64,000 bases of DNA from Bacteroidota bacterium (GTDB lineage: Bacteria; Bacteroidota; Bacteroidia; Sphingobacteriales; Sphingobacteriaceae). Below, piece by piece: positions 1 to 8,347 of the stretch. The position numbers were made by a program, and so were the translations under genes. Where the stretch lies: the NCBI GenBank assembly GCA_013287375.1, contig JABDDX010000002.1:1-64000 (forward strand), in the 5' to 3' direction. The notes beneath the pieces are model-generated. The model searched no databases. It had not been told where the DNA came from and worked only from the letters and a program-made list of their open reading frames with translations. The first letter of the stretch is position 1; each line of letters begins with the position of its first letter.

Positions 1-375
1 TGAGCGGTGGATCACCTCAAAAAAATCTTCCTTCGGGATAAAGCTTAAAGCACTTGCTTCCAAGGCTGATGCGGAATCGGGATAGCGTTCCTCCGCCAGC
101 ACCGCGTGGTAACCGATCAGTTCACCCTGGTTGGCTACATAGATGATCTGCTCTTTGCCGATCTGGTCAACCTTATATTTCTTGACCTTACCGCTTCTGA
201 CCAAAAAGATCCCTGACGGAACGGCGCCTTCCCGGAAGATCACATCGCCTTTCTGATATTTCTGTTCACTTTGATGAGCCACCAACAACTGGTAATCCTC
301 TTCCGACAAAATATTCAAAATAGATTGCGTTGTAAAATTCCAACGGTCAATAGGAAAGATCCCTGATAAACTCAT
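1..375 (-). CDS. Crp/Fnr family transcriptional regulator, partial (C-terminus beyond window edge)
   Basis: Minus-strand translation from ATG at 375: MSLSGIFPIDRWNFTTQSILNILSEEDYQLLVAHQSEQKYQKGDVIFREGAVPSGIFLVRSGKVKKYKVDQIGKEQIIYVANQGELIGYHAVLAEERYPDSASALE..., a cyclic-nucleotide-binding fold pattern; not in the ORF track because it is truncated. Confidence 0.88.
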   Translation of the reverse strand, partial: MSLSGIFPIDRWNFTTQSILNILSEEDYQLLVAHQSEQKYQKGDVIFREGAVPSGIFLVRSGKVKKYKVDQIGKEQIIYVANQGELIGYHAVLAEERYPDSASALEASALSFIPKEDFFEVIHRS

Positions 376-465
376 ACCACAAAGATACGATAATATAAAA
401 AACTGATAAATATCGTGTTATGGACTGATTTTATTCAATAAACCGGCTATGCCAGGCGGGTAAAT

Positions 466-1140
466 TTGCTGTTAATGGATGCTTACCCTTTTTCTCATTT
501 CCCGCCCGTCTGTAATGCCCCGGCTAAAACAGGGTTGATCATCCCTTTACAAACGGAACCGCTCAACGTTGCGCTGTTTAGAACGGATGCGGATTTCGAC
601 TGGCTTTATCCCGAGCATTTTCAATTGATATCGGCTAAACAATGGACACCTTTAGCTATCGCGCGAAAAGCCGCCGAGTTTTTGGCGGAATCCGGCGCTA
701 AAGTGCTGGATATAGGCAGCGGCATCGGGAAATTCTGTTTGACCGGGGCCTTTTTTTATCCTGAAGCTACTTTTTATGGTGTTGAGCAAAGGCATGAACT
801 GCATCATTATGCAAAGATTGCCAAGAACTATACCCAGTTGGAAAATGCCTACTTCATACACAGCAACATTACCCAGATCAATTTTAAAGAGTTTGACCAC
901 TTTTATTTTTTTAATGCTTTTTATGAAAATATAGACCGGGAGAATGCCATTGATGATACCATCGAAACATCCTACAGCCTTTACGTCTATTATACGGAAT
1001 ACCTGTTAGCTGCTTTAAAAGAAGTCAAACCGGGCACACGCCTGGTCACTTATCAGTGCCTGGATGAAGCGCTCCAAATCAATTTCAAGTTGGTATGGAC
1101 CTCTGAAGATAGCTTGCTGCGCATGTGGATCAAAGAATAA
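466..1140 (+). CDS. Class I SAM-dependent methyltransferase-like protein
   Basis: Motif I-like VLDIGSGIGKFCLTGA and downstream GVEQR acidic-loop context. Confidence 0.75.
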   Translation: MLLMDAYPFSHFPPVCNAPAKTGLIIPLQTEPLNVALFRTDADFDWLYPEHFQLISAKQWTPLAIARKAAEFLAESGAKVLDIGSGIGKFCLTGAFFYPEATFYGVEQRHELHHYAKIAKNYTQLENAYFIHSNITQINFKEFDHFYFFNAFYENIDRENAIDDTIETSYSLYVYYTEYLLAALKEVKPGTRLVTYQCLDEALQINFKLVWTSEDSLLRMWIKE

Positions 1141-1187
1141 TGAAGACCTCAATGGACTTTATAACGCAATAGCACTAATTATAACCA

Positions 1188-1775
1188 ATGGAAACTGATA
1201 CCTTAAATTTTTACCTGTTTAGAAAAGATACTTCTTTCGATTACTTATATCCCGATCATATCAAAGAATTGTCCCGGATGCACTGGACCCCACTTGATAT
1301 AGCCAAAAAAGCCGCGTTCTTTTTAGCGATACCCCATACCAGGGTATTGGATATCGGCAGCGGCGTCGGGAAATTTTGTATCACAGCCGGTGCCCACTTT
1401 CCCAACACCCACTTTACCGGCATTGAACAGCGCCAGGCACTCTGTGCATACGCTGAAATAGCGAAAGACGAGATCAGTCTGGATAATGTATCTTTTATCC
1501 ACGGTAACCTAACCGAGCTTGACTATAATGACTACGACCATTTTTATTTCTACAATTCCTTTTATGAAAATATAGAACCGGATAGCCGGATAGATTATTC
1601 GGTACGGACATCTTTTGAGCTGTATGAGCGTTACACCCGCTTTGTTTATGCCATGCTGGAAAATGTGATCAGGCTGTTAAAGGAATTTAAGGCGGAAGGC
1701 ATCCTGGAAACCGATGGCCGGAAGATCATTATAAAAGACATCAAATTGCTGGTCAAAAGGGCCAATTACCGGTAA
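1188..1775 (+). CDS. Methyltransferase-like protein with C-terminus replaced by a Crp/Fnr HTH tail (chimeric ORF)
   Basis: N-terminal ~150 aa parallels ORF 466..1140 (VLDIGSGVGKFCITAG; FYENIEPDSRIDYSVRTSFELYERYTRFVYAML); last ~37 aa ENVIRLLKEFKAEGILETDGRKIIIKDIKLLVKRANYR reads as the C-terminus of a Crp/Fnr regulator. Confidence 0.75.
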   Translation: METDTLNFYLFRKDTSFDYLYPDHIKELSRMHWTPLDIAKKAAFFLAIPHTRVLDIGSGVGKFCITAGAHFPNTHFTGIEQRQALCAYAEIAKDEISLDNVSFIHGNLTELDYNDYDHFYFYNSFYENIEPDSRIDYSVRTSFELYERYTRFVYAMLENVIRLLKEFKAEGILETDGRKIIIKDIKLLVKRANYR

Positions 1776-1781
1776 TATACC

Positions 1782-2534
1782 TCATTCGGTATGCCCGATC
1801 GTACGCTTGACGGCATTGACACCGGTACGGTAATATCTTTTGGCCTTAATTCTCAGCATATCATATAGCAGCGCGAACAACAGGATCGTTATCGGTGCGA
1901 AAAAGGACGGAAACGAAAAACGGTGGAACAGGTAGGCACCCAAGACCGCGCCAGTCATAAAAAAGAAAATGATATACGTCCGCAATTTGATCTTTGACCT
2001 CAGTGTTGGCCGAGCCGCCTTATCGCCATGCAGGATCTGCGCAAGGTCGATTCCGAGGTCGGTAAATGTCCCGGTAAGGTGCGTCGTTCTGACGACCGAT
2101 CCCGACACCATGGATACTAACGCATTTTGAAGACCCATGGCAAAAAGCAGGCTTCCTGCAAAAAACTCCTTAGAAACCAATGTTCCATCATATTTATAAC
2201 CATAAAGGGCCGATACCAGTAAAATCAATATTTCGATGATCACTGGGATGAAATAAGAGAAACGCTGGTTTTCGCCCGTGAAGGAAAGGATGAGGCTGGT
2301 AAAGAAAGCGCCTGCTAAAAACAAAAACATCCAAAGGGCAATAACTACTGCTGTTTTCCAATCCTGGAACGCGATCCTTTCGGCAAACAAAGCTGCATGG
2401 CCCGTTACGTTCGTCGTTAGTACCGAAAATCCTAAAAATCCTTCTGCATTGACAAACCCCGCTGTCAGCCCCAACAGGGTTGCCAGCCTCAGGTTATGCT
2501 GCGGGGTACGTTTTGCTCCTAAGTGCCTTAACAT
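1782..2534 (-). CDS. YoaK/DUF1275 family membrane protein
   Basis: GLTAGFVNAEGFLGFSVLTTNVTGHAA...FFAGSLLFAMGLQNALVSMVSGSVVRTTHLTGTFTDLG is the characteristic DUF1275 pattern. Confidence 0.85.
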   Translation of the reverse strand: MLRHLGAKRTPQHNLRLATLLGLTAGFVNAEGFLGFSVLTTNVTGHAALFAERIAFQDWKTAVVIALWMFLFLAGAFFTSLILSFTGENQRFSYFIPVIIEILILLVSALYGYKYDGTLVSKEFFAGSLLFAMGLQNALVSMVSGSVVRTTHLTGTFTDLGIDLAQILHGDKAARPTLRSKIKLRTYIIFFFMTGAVLGAYLFHRFSFPSFFAPITILLFALLYDMLRIKAKRYYRTGVNAVKRTIGHTE

Positions 2535-2846
2535 CCATCATTTTTTTGCGGCGGTGAAATTGATTAACCTTTTTCTTTAAGGTACAAAAAATCAGACAAA
2601 GATAGACCGATATTCAGCATAAAATTTAAAAATTACATTATTGCGATTTTTAAATTCGTTTCCTGTGTTAAAGTTTAAGCCCGTTTTAAAGTGTATCAAT
2701 ATCACTCACCTGCCCCGGAATACCATACCTTATTTTTATGAAAAAAACTGGTGTCGGGTCATCTCAGCAAATGCCCCCCGTCACATTTTGTACGCTATTT
2801 GTTTTGCAGATTTACGGTAATTCACCTGGTGAATGTAAAATAATAT

Positions 2847-3704
2847 ATGGTAAAAACGATCGCTGTCCTGACTGATTTTTCAGCAGGTTCTGTGCATGCT
2901 ACGAGGTACGCCATGCACATGGCCCAAAAAATGAAAGCCAAAATATTGCTGTTTAGCCTGAGTCCGGTAACCGCAAATAGGCGGTTAAAGTTTGCAGGTA
3001 TTGATGAGTGGTTGCAGGACGAGTCAGCGCCTGATAACCTCTTAGTCGGTTTTTGCAACGCAATGAATTTATTACAGCAACAATCCACTTTTCCGACTGC
3101 TTATCGCCCGGAGATTTCGTATAATAATGAAAGTTCGGAGATGGAGGATATCATGACCTCAATTGGCAATGACGACCAGGTGGTATTATTGGTGACCCCG
3201 CTTTTGGGATGTGAAGACCTCTCCAGTTTTATAGCAGGCGATACCTGCTCCAAAATAATAGACTGGGCATCGGTTCCCGTATTGGTGATACCCGCGGGTG
3301 CAGCAATTAAAAATTATGAAAAAATCGCTTTTGTTACCACTTTACATCAACAGGACATCAACGCTATTGCCTGGCTCGGTGAGCTAATAGAAGTCTTCGC
3401 GGCTGATTTAATGGTCGCTCATTTGAATGAAGATCCCGGGGACTGCTTAAAAACCGCCGCTGAACAAACGCTGAGCAGGGGGCTTTATGAAAAAACAGAT
3501 TACGGCCGGATCTATTTCAGAAGTATACCCGACTTACATCCCCAAAAAGATTGGGAATGGTTGAAAGCGAACAAGAAAACAGACTTGCTCGCCTTGGTCC
3601 AGCGGTCCCGCGAACAGATGACTGCATTTTTTAAGCGGGGACAAAATATACAGCGCACCCTGCACCTCCATATACCGGTAATGATACTTCCTAAAATGCC
3701 CTAA
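2847..3704 (+). CDS. Universal stress protein (tandem UspA-type)
   Basis: KTIAVLTDFSAGSVHATRYAMHMAQKMKAKILLFSL...SVPVLVIPAGA. Confidence 0.8.
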   Translation: MVKTIAVLTDFSAGSVHATRYAMHMAQKMKAKILLFSLSPVTANRRLKFAGIDEWLQDESAPDNLLVGFCNAMNLLQQQSTFPTAYRPEISYNNESSEMEDIMTSIGNDDQVVLLVTPLLGCEDLSSFIAGDTCSKIIDWASVPVLVIPAGAAIKNYEKIAFVTTLHQQDINAIAWLGELIEVFAADLMVAHLNEDPGDCLKTAAEQTLSRGLYEKTDYGRIYFRSIPDLHPQKDWEWLKANKKTDLLALVQRSREQMTAFFKRGQNIQRTLHLHIPVMILPKMP

Positions 3705-3718
3705 AGCAAAATAGGTAT

Positions 3719-3756
3719 AAAAAACAGCCTGCATGATCATGCGGGCTGTTTTTTTG
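3719..3756. terminator. Hairpin terminator between convergent usp and 593-aa gene
   Basis: aaaacagcctgcatgatcatgcgggctgttttttt. Confidence 0.65.
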
Positions 3757-3776
3757 CGTTGAAACCCGCCAGTAAT

Positions 3777-5558
3777 TTATATCGTGATGGCGTTCAATTG
3801 TTTTTCTGATAAGTTCAATTCGTTAATCCAATCCTGCACCGCAATAGAAGTCTGCACCGCAGAATCAGCGAAAAGGTCTTTATAATAACTGATACCTTCT
3901 TGTAACTGCAGTTTGAATTTGGTCAGTTGTTTGACCTTTTTATCATTCAGATTTTTGAATTGCGCCTGAATATCTGCCTGCAGGTAGTCGATGTAAAGGT
4001 TCAACTCCTTGATAAACATATTGGGCCGCTTAACTTTATCCAGCAGATCGGTAGTGCCGTAGATATGTTTCACCATTTCATCAAGCGAATAAATACGGGA
4101 AAAGTAAGCGAGGTTTGGCCCCGGACAAATAGCGACGGCTTTATTTTCTCTCGGTTTGCTGATCGCATACTTGATGTAAGTGGATGAACACAGACCCTCA
4201 CACAAGCATATTTTTTCTGTGATCGTGTCAAATTCCTTTTGATATTCCTCAACCGGTAAGTCCAGTGACTGTATTTGTTGGATCTTCAAATGTTGATATT
4301 CCCGCGAAGCCGTGCAAATAGGCTGCTCGGTAAACTCAGTATTCGTACATAGATATTTCTTTGTACACGGACTGCCGGGATGGCCTTTCTCCAAACGGCT
4401 GATCCGTTGCTGTTCCGCTGTGCTGTTTTTAAAGTTATTGAATAAAATACCCAAAGGGGATGCCCCACTGATGTAAAACTCCTCTTCTTTAGCTGCGGTT
4501 AGCTGATTTAGCGTTTGCTCATCCACATTGGTCACTTCGGGCACCAATAGGAAAGGGCTTCCCCAGCCGGTGGCATCAAGGTCATAATAGCTTAAAAGAA
4601 AATCATTCTCATCCGCAGTTCCGATGCCGCCCTGTGCGCTAACTTTTTGTTGTGGAATGAATTTAGGGGTCAGGCCCTTCGCGATAAGAGCTGATTGATA
4701 GCTATTCGACAATTCATGCAGCATTTCATGCCTTTTGAGCTTAAACTCTTCTAATATCGGTCCCATCAAATAACCTTCGGTCGCAAATGCATGGCCGCCG
4801 CAATTTAAACCGGATTCTACCCTGAATTCTGAAACCCACAACCCTTTTTTAGCCAGGAACTTCGCTTGTATAAAAGCCGACCGGAAATCGCTCACTTTTA
4901 ATATGATCCTTTTTTTTAACCATCCGTTTTCATCGGGAAAGAAGTCATTAAATGTCTCCAGGTAACTATATAATCTTGGGTTCATGCCCGCTGATAAAAT
5001 AACAGCAGATTCCAGGTTGCTTTCCGCGAATCCTCTCAATGCAGTAAGCGCGTCTGTATTTTCATTTCCGGTGCACTCGCCCTCCACATTAAAATTCATT
5101 CTATCCACTTTAGACATGATGTTGACGTCGATGGCTCCCAGGGTCATTCGCCGGCGAAGGATATTCTGAAAGATGGTCTTACGTTCATTATCCGGGTATT
5201 CCATCATTAGGTCGTAGCCCTGCTTCATTTGTGATCCTTCCGGCATTAATTCAAAATAGCGACACAGATCGGTTCCCGCTTCAAATACCTGGCTTTTCAA
5301 TTGCTCAAATTGCTGGTTAACGGTAGTGGCCATCAGGTTAAGGTAGGCGGTGATCCTTTTAGCCCGGCTATCCGGCGCCGATTTGGTAATGGTCAGGAAA
5401 GCCTCGTTGTTTTTTTCGGAATGGTATTCGCGCATTCTTTCAATCAGTTCATCGTCAACTATGGAAACAACTGAGGAAATGCCATATCGGGCCACTTTAA
5501 GCGGTGTGTCGATGGAATAACCTAATCCTAATACGGGAATATGAAAGGTATGATTCAT
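3777..5558 (-). CDS. Uncharacterised 593-aa protein, possible nitronate-monooxygenase-like TIM barrel with Cys-rich region
   Basis: N-term PVLGLGYSIDTPLKVARYGISSVVSIVDDELIERM; VSAQGGIGTADENDFLLSYYDLDATGWGSPFLLVPEVTNVD resembles the FMN-phosphate segment of NMO/IMPDH-like barrels; clusters CTKKYLCTN, CLCEGLCSS, CPGP. Confidence 0.6.
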   Translation of the reverse strand: MNHTFHIPVLGLGYSIDTPLKVARYGISSVVSIVDDELIERMREYHSEKNNEAFLTITKSAPDSRAKRITAYLNLMATTVNQQFEQLKSQVFEAGTDLCRYFELMPEGSQMKQGYDLMMEYPDNERKTIFQNILRRRMTLGAIDVNIMSKVDRMNFNVEGECTGNENTDALTALRGFAESNLESAVILSAGMNPRLYSYLETFNDFFPDENGWLKKRIILKVSDFRSAFIQAKFLAKKGLWVSEFRVESGLNCGGHAFATEGYLMGPILEEFKLKRHEMLHELSNSYQSALIAKGLTPKFIPQQKVSAQGGIGTADENDFLLSYYDLDATGWGSPFLLVPEVTNVDEQTLNQLTAAKEEEFYISGASPLGILFNNFKNSTAEQQRISRLEKGHPGSPCTKKYLCTNTEFTEQPICTASREYQHLKIQQIQSLDLPVEEYQKEFDTITEKICLCEGLCSSTYIKYAISKPRENKAVAICPGPNLAYFSRIYSLDEMVKHIYGTTDLLDKVKRPNMFIKELNLYIDYLQADIQAQFKNLNDKKVKQLTKFKLQLQEGISYYKDLFADSAVQTSIAVQDWINELNLSEKQLNAITI

Positions 5559-5718
5559 GGGACATAATTTAATAAAACTGTGGGTTTGTTGTTTTTTGTA
5601 ATGCGCAAACGTATCAACTCCTGCCGGTATAAAAACTGATGAAAATCACTTTTTCAGACATTTTAAATCACTCTTTTCAGCCCCGGAATCATGCAGCTTT
5701 GCGGGATAAGCGAACACT

Positions 5719-8109
5719 ATGGCCCAAAGCACCACTCTTGATAAAACGACCTGCTATCATTGCGGCGACGATTGCGTGGCAGGTTGTTACAGCAGCGCGG
5801 AAAAAGACTTCTGCTGTTCCGGCTGCAAAGGCGTTTATGAGGTATTATCCCGGAACAGCCTTTGCAGTTATTATAATTATAACGATCATCCGGGTACCAG
5901 CAGGCAAACAATCAATAAGCGGTTTGATTATCTAAGTGAACCAACGATTGTCAGCGAACTGATCGATTATACTGACTCCGAAAAGACAATTGTTACGTTT
6001 TATATCCCACAGATCCATTGCAGTTCCTGCCTCTGGCTGCTTGAAAAACTCAATCAAATCAATCCTGCTATTCATTACTGCCGGGTCGATTTTTTGAAAA
6101 AGCAATTGAATATCAGGTTCGATCACCAGCAACTCAGTCTGCAGGGCCTGGTCGAATTATTGGATCGTATCGGCTATGAACCGCTGATCAGTCTGCAGGA
6201 TATCATCAAAAAGCAAAACGCGGAACCAAAGGATAACCTCGTTTTAAAAATAGCCGTCGCGGGTTTTTGTTTTGGCAATGTCATGCTGCTGAGTTTTCCG
6301 GAATATTTCGGGATGGGTGCCACTGAGCAATCGTTCAGGCATTTCTTTGGATGGCTGAATATCCTGTTCTCCCTGCCTGTGGTTTTTTACAGCGGAAATG
6401 GTTATTTCATTTCGGCCTGGCAAAACCTGCGCAATAGGGTATTGCATATTGATTTCCCGCTGGCACTGGGTATAGCCGTACTATTTATCCGAACCGTGGC
6501 CGAGATCATCACCCGCAGCGGGGCCGGTTTTGCAGACACGCTCTGCGGTCTGGTATTCTTCTTGTTGGTGGGCAAGCTTGTTCAGCAAAAAACCTACCAC
6601 CACCTGTCTTTTGAACGTGATTACCGTTCGTTTTTCCCTGTAGCCGTAACCATAATCGATGGCCAAAGTGAAAGGATTGTTCCGCTTTCAGCGCTAAATA
6701 CCGGCCATCGAATGGTGATCCGTCACCAGGAAATTATACCGGCAGACGCCATTCTTTTAAAAGGTGAGGCGCTGATCGATTTTAGTTTCGTGACCGGCGA
6801 GGCTATCCCGGTTAATAAAACCCTGGGGGAGATCATCTACGCCGGCGGCCGTCAAATGGGCCAGGCCATCGAACTTGAGGTTGTTAAGCCCGTGTCGCAA
6901 AGCTATCTTACCCAGCTATGGAATAATGAGGCATTTACTGGTAAACAGGATAACCGGCTCCAAACTTTTAGTGAAAGGGTCAGCAAGTATTTTATCGTGA
7001 TCCTGCTGGTCATCGCATTCGCTGCTTTACTTTATTGGTTGCCTGCGGACCCCAAGCGGGGCTTGGCCGCTTTTACAGCGGTGCTGATCATCGCCTGTCC
7101 GTGCGCACTGGCCCTCAGCACCCCGTTCACGATGGCAGCAGCGCTGAGCATTTTTGATCGCAACGGGTTTTATTTAAAAAATACGGCGGTTGTTGAACAA
7201 ATGGCCGATATAGATACCATTGTACTGGATAAAACCGGAACAATTACTGACGGGGACAAAAATAACCTGACGCTGAATGCGGTTTTAACGCGGGAACAGG
7301 AACAACTTGTTTATAGTACCTGCATGAACTCCGGCCACCCGCTTAGTCGATTGATCTGTAGTTACCTGGGCAGCCAGGACCGATTGGAATTAACCCATTA
7401 CATCGAAACTCCGGGTGGGGGGATCAGCGCAGGTATCGGGCAATATCACATGCGTATCGGGAGCGGGAAATTTGTCATCGGCAGCCGGGAAGACCCAGCC
7501 CATACCACGCAGGTACACCTGATGGTCGATGAAAAATATCTGGGCTATTTTTCTTTCTTACAGCATTACCGGGAGGGCCTTGAACAAATCGCAGGATTGA
7601 AGACGGAATACCGACTTCATTTACTATCCGGCGATGGTGATTACGAGAAGAACGCGCTGCTTTCCTATTTTCAAGATGCCACGCAAATGCATTTTAACCG
7701 GTCACCACAGCAAAAGCTGGATTTCGTCCGTGCATTGCAGCTAAAGGGTAATAAAGTGATGATGATGGGTGACGGGCTGAACGACTCCGGAGCACTCAAA
7801 CAAAGTGACCTGGGTATCGCCGTAACGGATAACGTGAATAATTTTTCGCCGGCTTGTGATGCGATACTGGATGGCAGCTCCTTCGCCAAACTGCCCGCAT
7901 TTCTGCGGTTTTCCAAAGATACGGTCAGGATCATTCATTGTTCCTTTATGATATCGCTGGTCTACAACCTGCTGGGACTGAGCTATGCGGTAACTGGAAA
8001 ACTCTCCCCGCTGATGGCCGCAGTGCTGATGCCGGTAAGCACCGTAACCATTATTCTATTCACCAGCCTGGCCACCCGCCTGGCCGCCAAAAGAAGGAAA
8101 CTGTTATGA
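5719..8109 (+). CDS. ccoI: Heavy-metal (Cu) translocating P-type ATPase, cbb3 assembly (CcoI/FixI)
   Basis: N-terminal Cys-rich metal-binding region, CPCALALSTP, DKTGTITDG, GDGLNDSGALKQSDLGIAV; sits directly before ccoS and ccoNO. Confidence 0.93.
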   Translation: MAQSTTLDKTTCYHCGDDCVAGCYSSAEKDFCCSGCKGVYEVLSRNSLCSYYNYNDHPGTSRQTINKRFDYLSEPTIVSELIDYTDSEKTIVTFYIPQIHCSSCLWLLEKLNQINPAIHYCRVDFLKKQLNIRFDHQQLSLQGLVELLDRIGYEPLISLQDIIKKQNAEPKDNLVLKIAVAGFCFGNVMLLSFPEYFGMGATEQSFRHFFGWLNILFSLPVVFYSGNGYFISAWQNLRNRVLHIDFPLALGIAVLFIRTVAEIITRSGAGFADTLCGLVFFLLVGKLVQQKTYHHLSFERDYRSFFPVAVTIIDGQSERIVPLSALNTGHRMVIRHQEIIPADAILLKGEALIDFSFVTGEAIPVNKTLGEIIYAGGRQMGQAIELEVVKPVSQSYLTQLWNNEAFTGKQDNRLQTFSERVSKYFIVILLVIAFAALLYWLPADPKRGLAAFTAVLIIACPCALALSTPFTMAAALSIFDRNGFYLKNTAVVEQMADIDTIVLDKTGTITDGDKNNLTLNAVLTREQEQLVYSTCMNSGHPLSRLICSYLGSQDRLELTHYIETPGGGISAGIGQYHMRIGSGKFVIGSREDPAHTTQVHLMVDEKYLGYFSFLQHYREGLEQIAGLKTEYRLHLLSGDGDYEKNALLSYFQDATQMHFNRSPQQKLDFVRALQLKGNKVMMMGDGLNDSGALKQSDLGIAVTDNVNNFSPACDAILDGSSFAKLPAFLRFSKDTVRIIHCSFMISLVYNLLGLSYAVTGKLSPLMAAVLMPVSTVTIILFTSLATRLAAKRRKLL

Positions 8110-8267
8110 ATATTCTTTACCTCCTTATTGGCTGTAGCATCGTGCTGGCCCTGGCTTTTTTAACCGCCTTTATCTGGGCGCAAAAAAGCGGACAGCATGA
8201 TGACCTGCATACACCGGCCATCCGCATGTTGCTCGATGAAGAACTGGAAGAGGAGGAAGAAAGGTGA
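8106..8267 (+). CDS. ccoS: cbb3-type cytochrome oxidase assembly protein CcoS
   Basis: MNILYLLIGCSIVLALAFLTAFIWAQKSGQHDDLHTPAIRMLLDEELEEEEER; ATGA overlap with ccoI stop; inside ORF-track entry 7938..8267. Confidence 0.88.
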   Translation: MNILYLLIGCSIVLALAFLTAFIWAQKSGQHDDLHTPAIRMLLDEELEEEEER

Positions 8268-8347
8268 TGGTTATCATTATTTAGTATAACCACTGTCATT
8301 CTTTAAACTACCTGCGCACAATATTTTTGTCACCATAAACAATCACT

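Noticed and set aside
5639-5935. 98-aa + strand ORF ahead of ccoI
   Set aside because: Overlaps the well-supported ccoI N-terminus in another frame.
8117-8299. Minus-strand ORF with a poly-Ser run
   Set aside because: Antisense shadow of the acidic Glu-rich C-terminus of CcoS (gaggaggaag).
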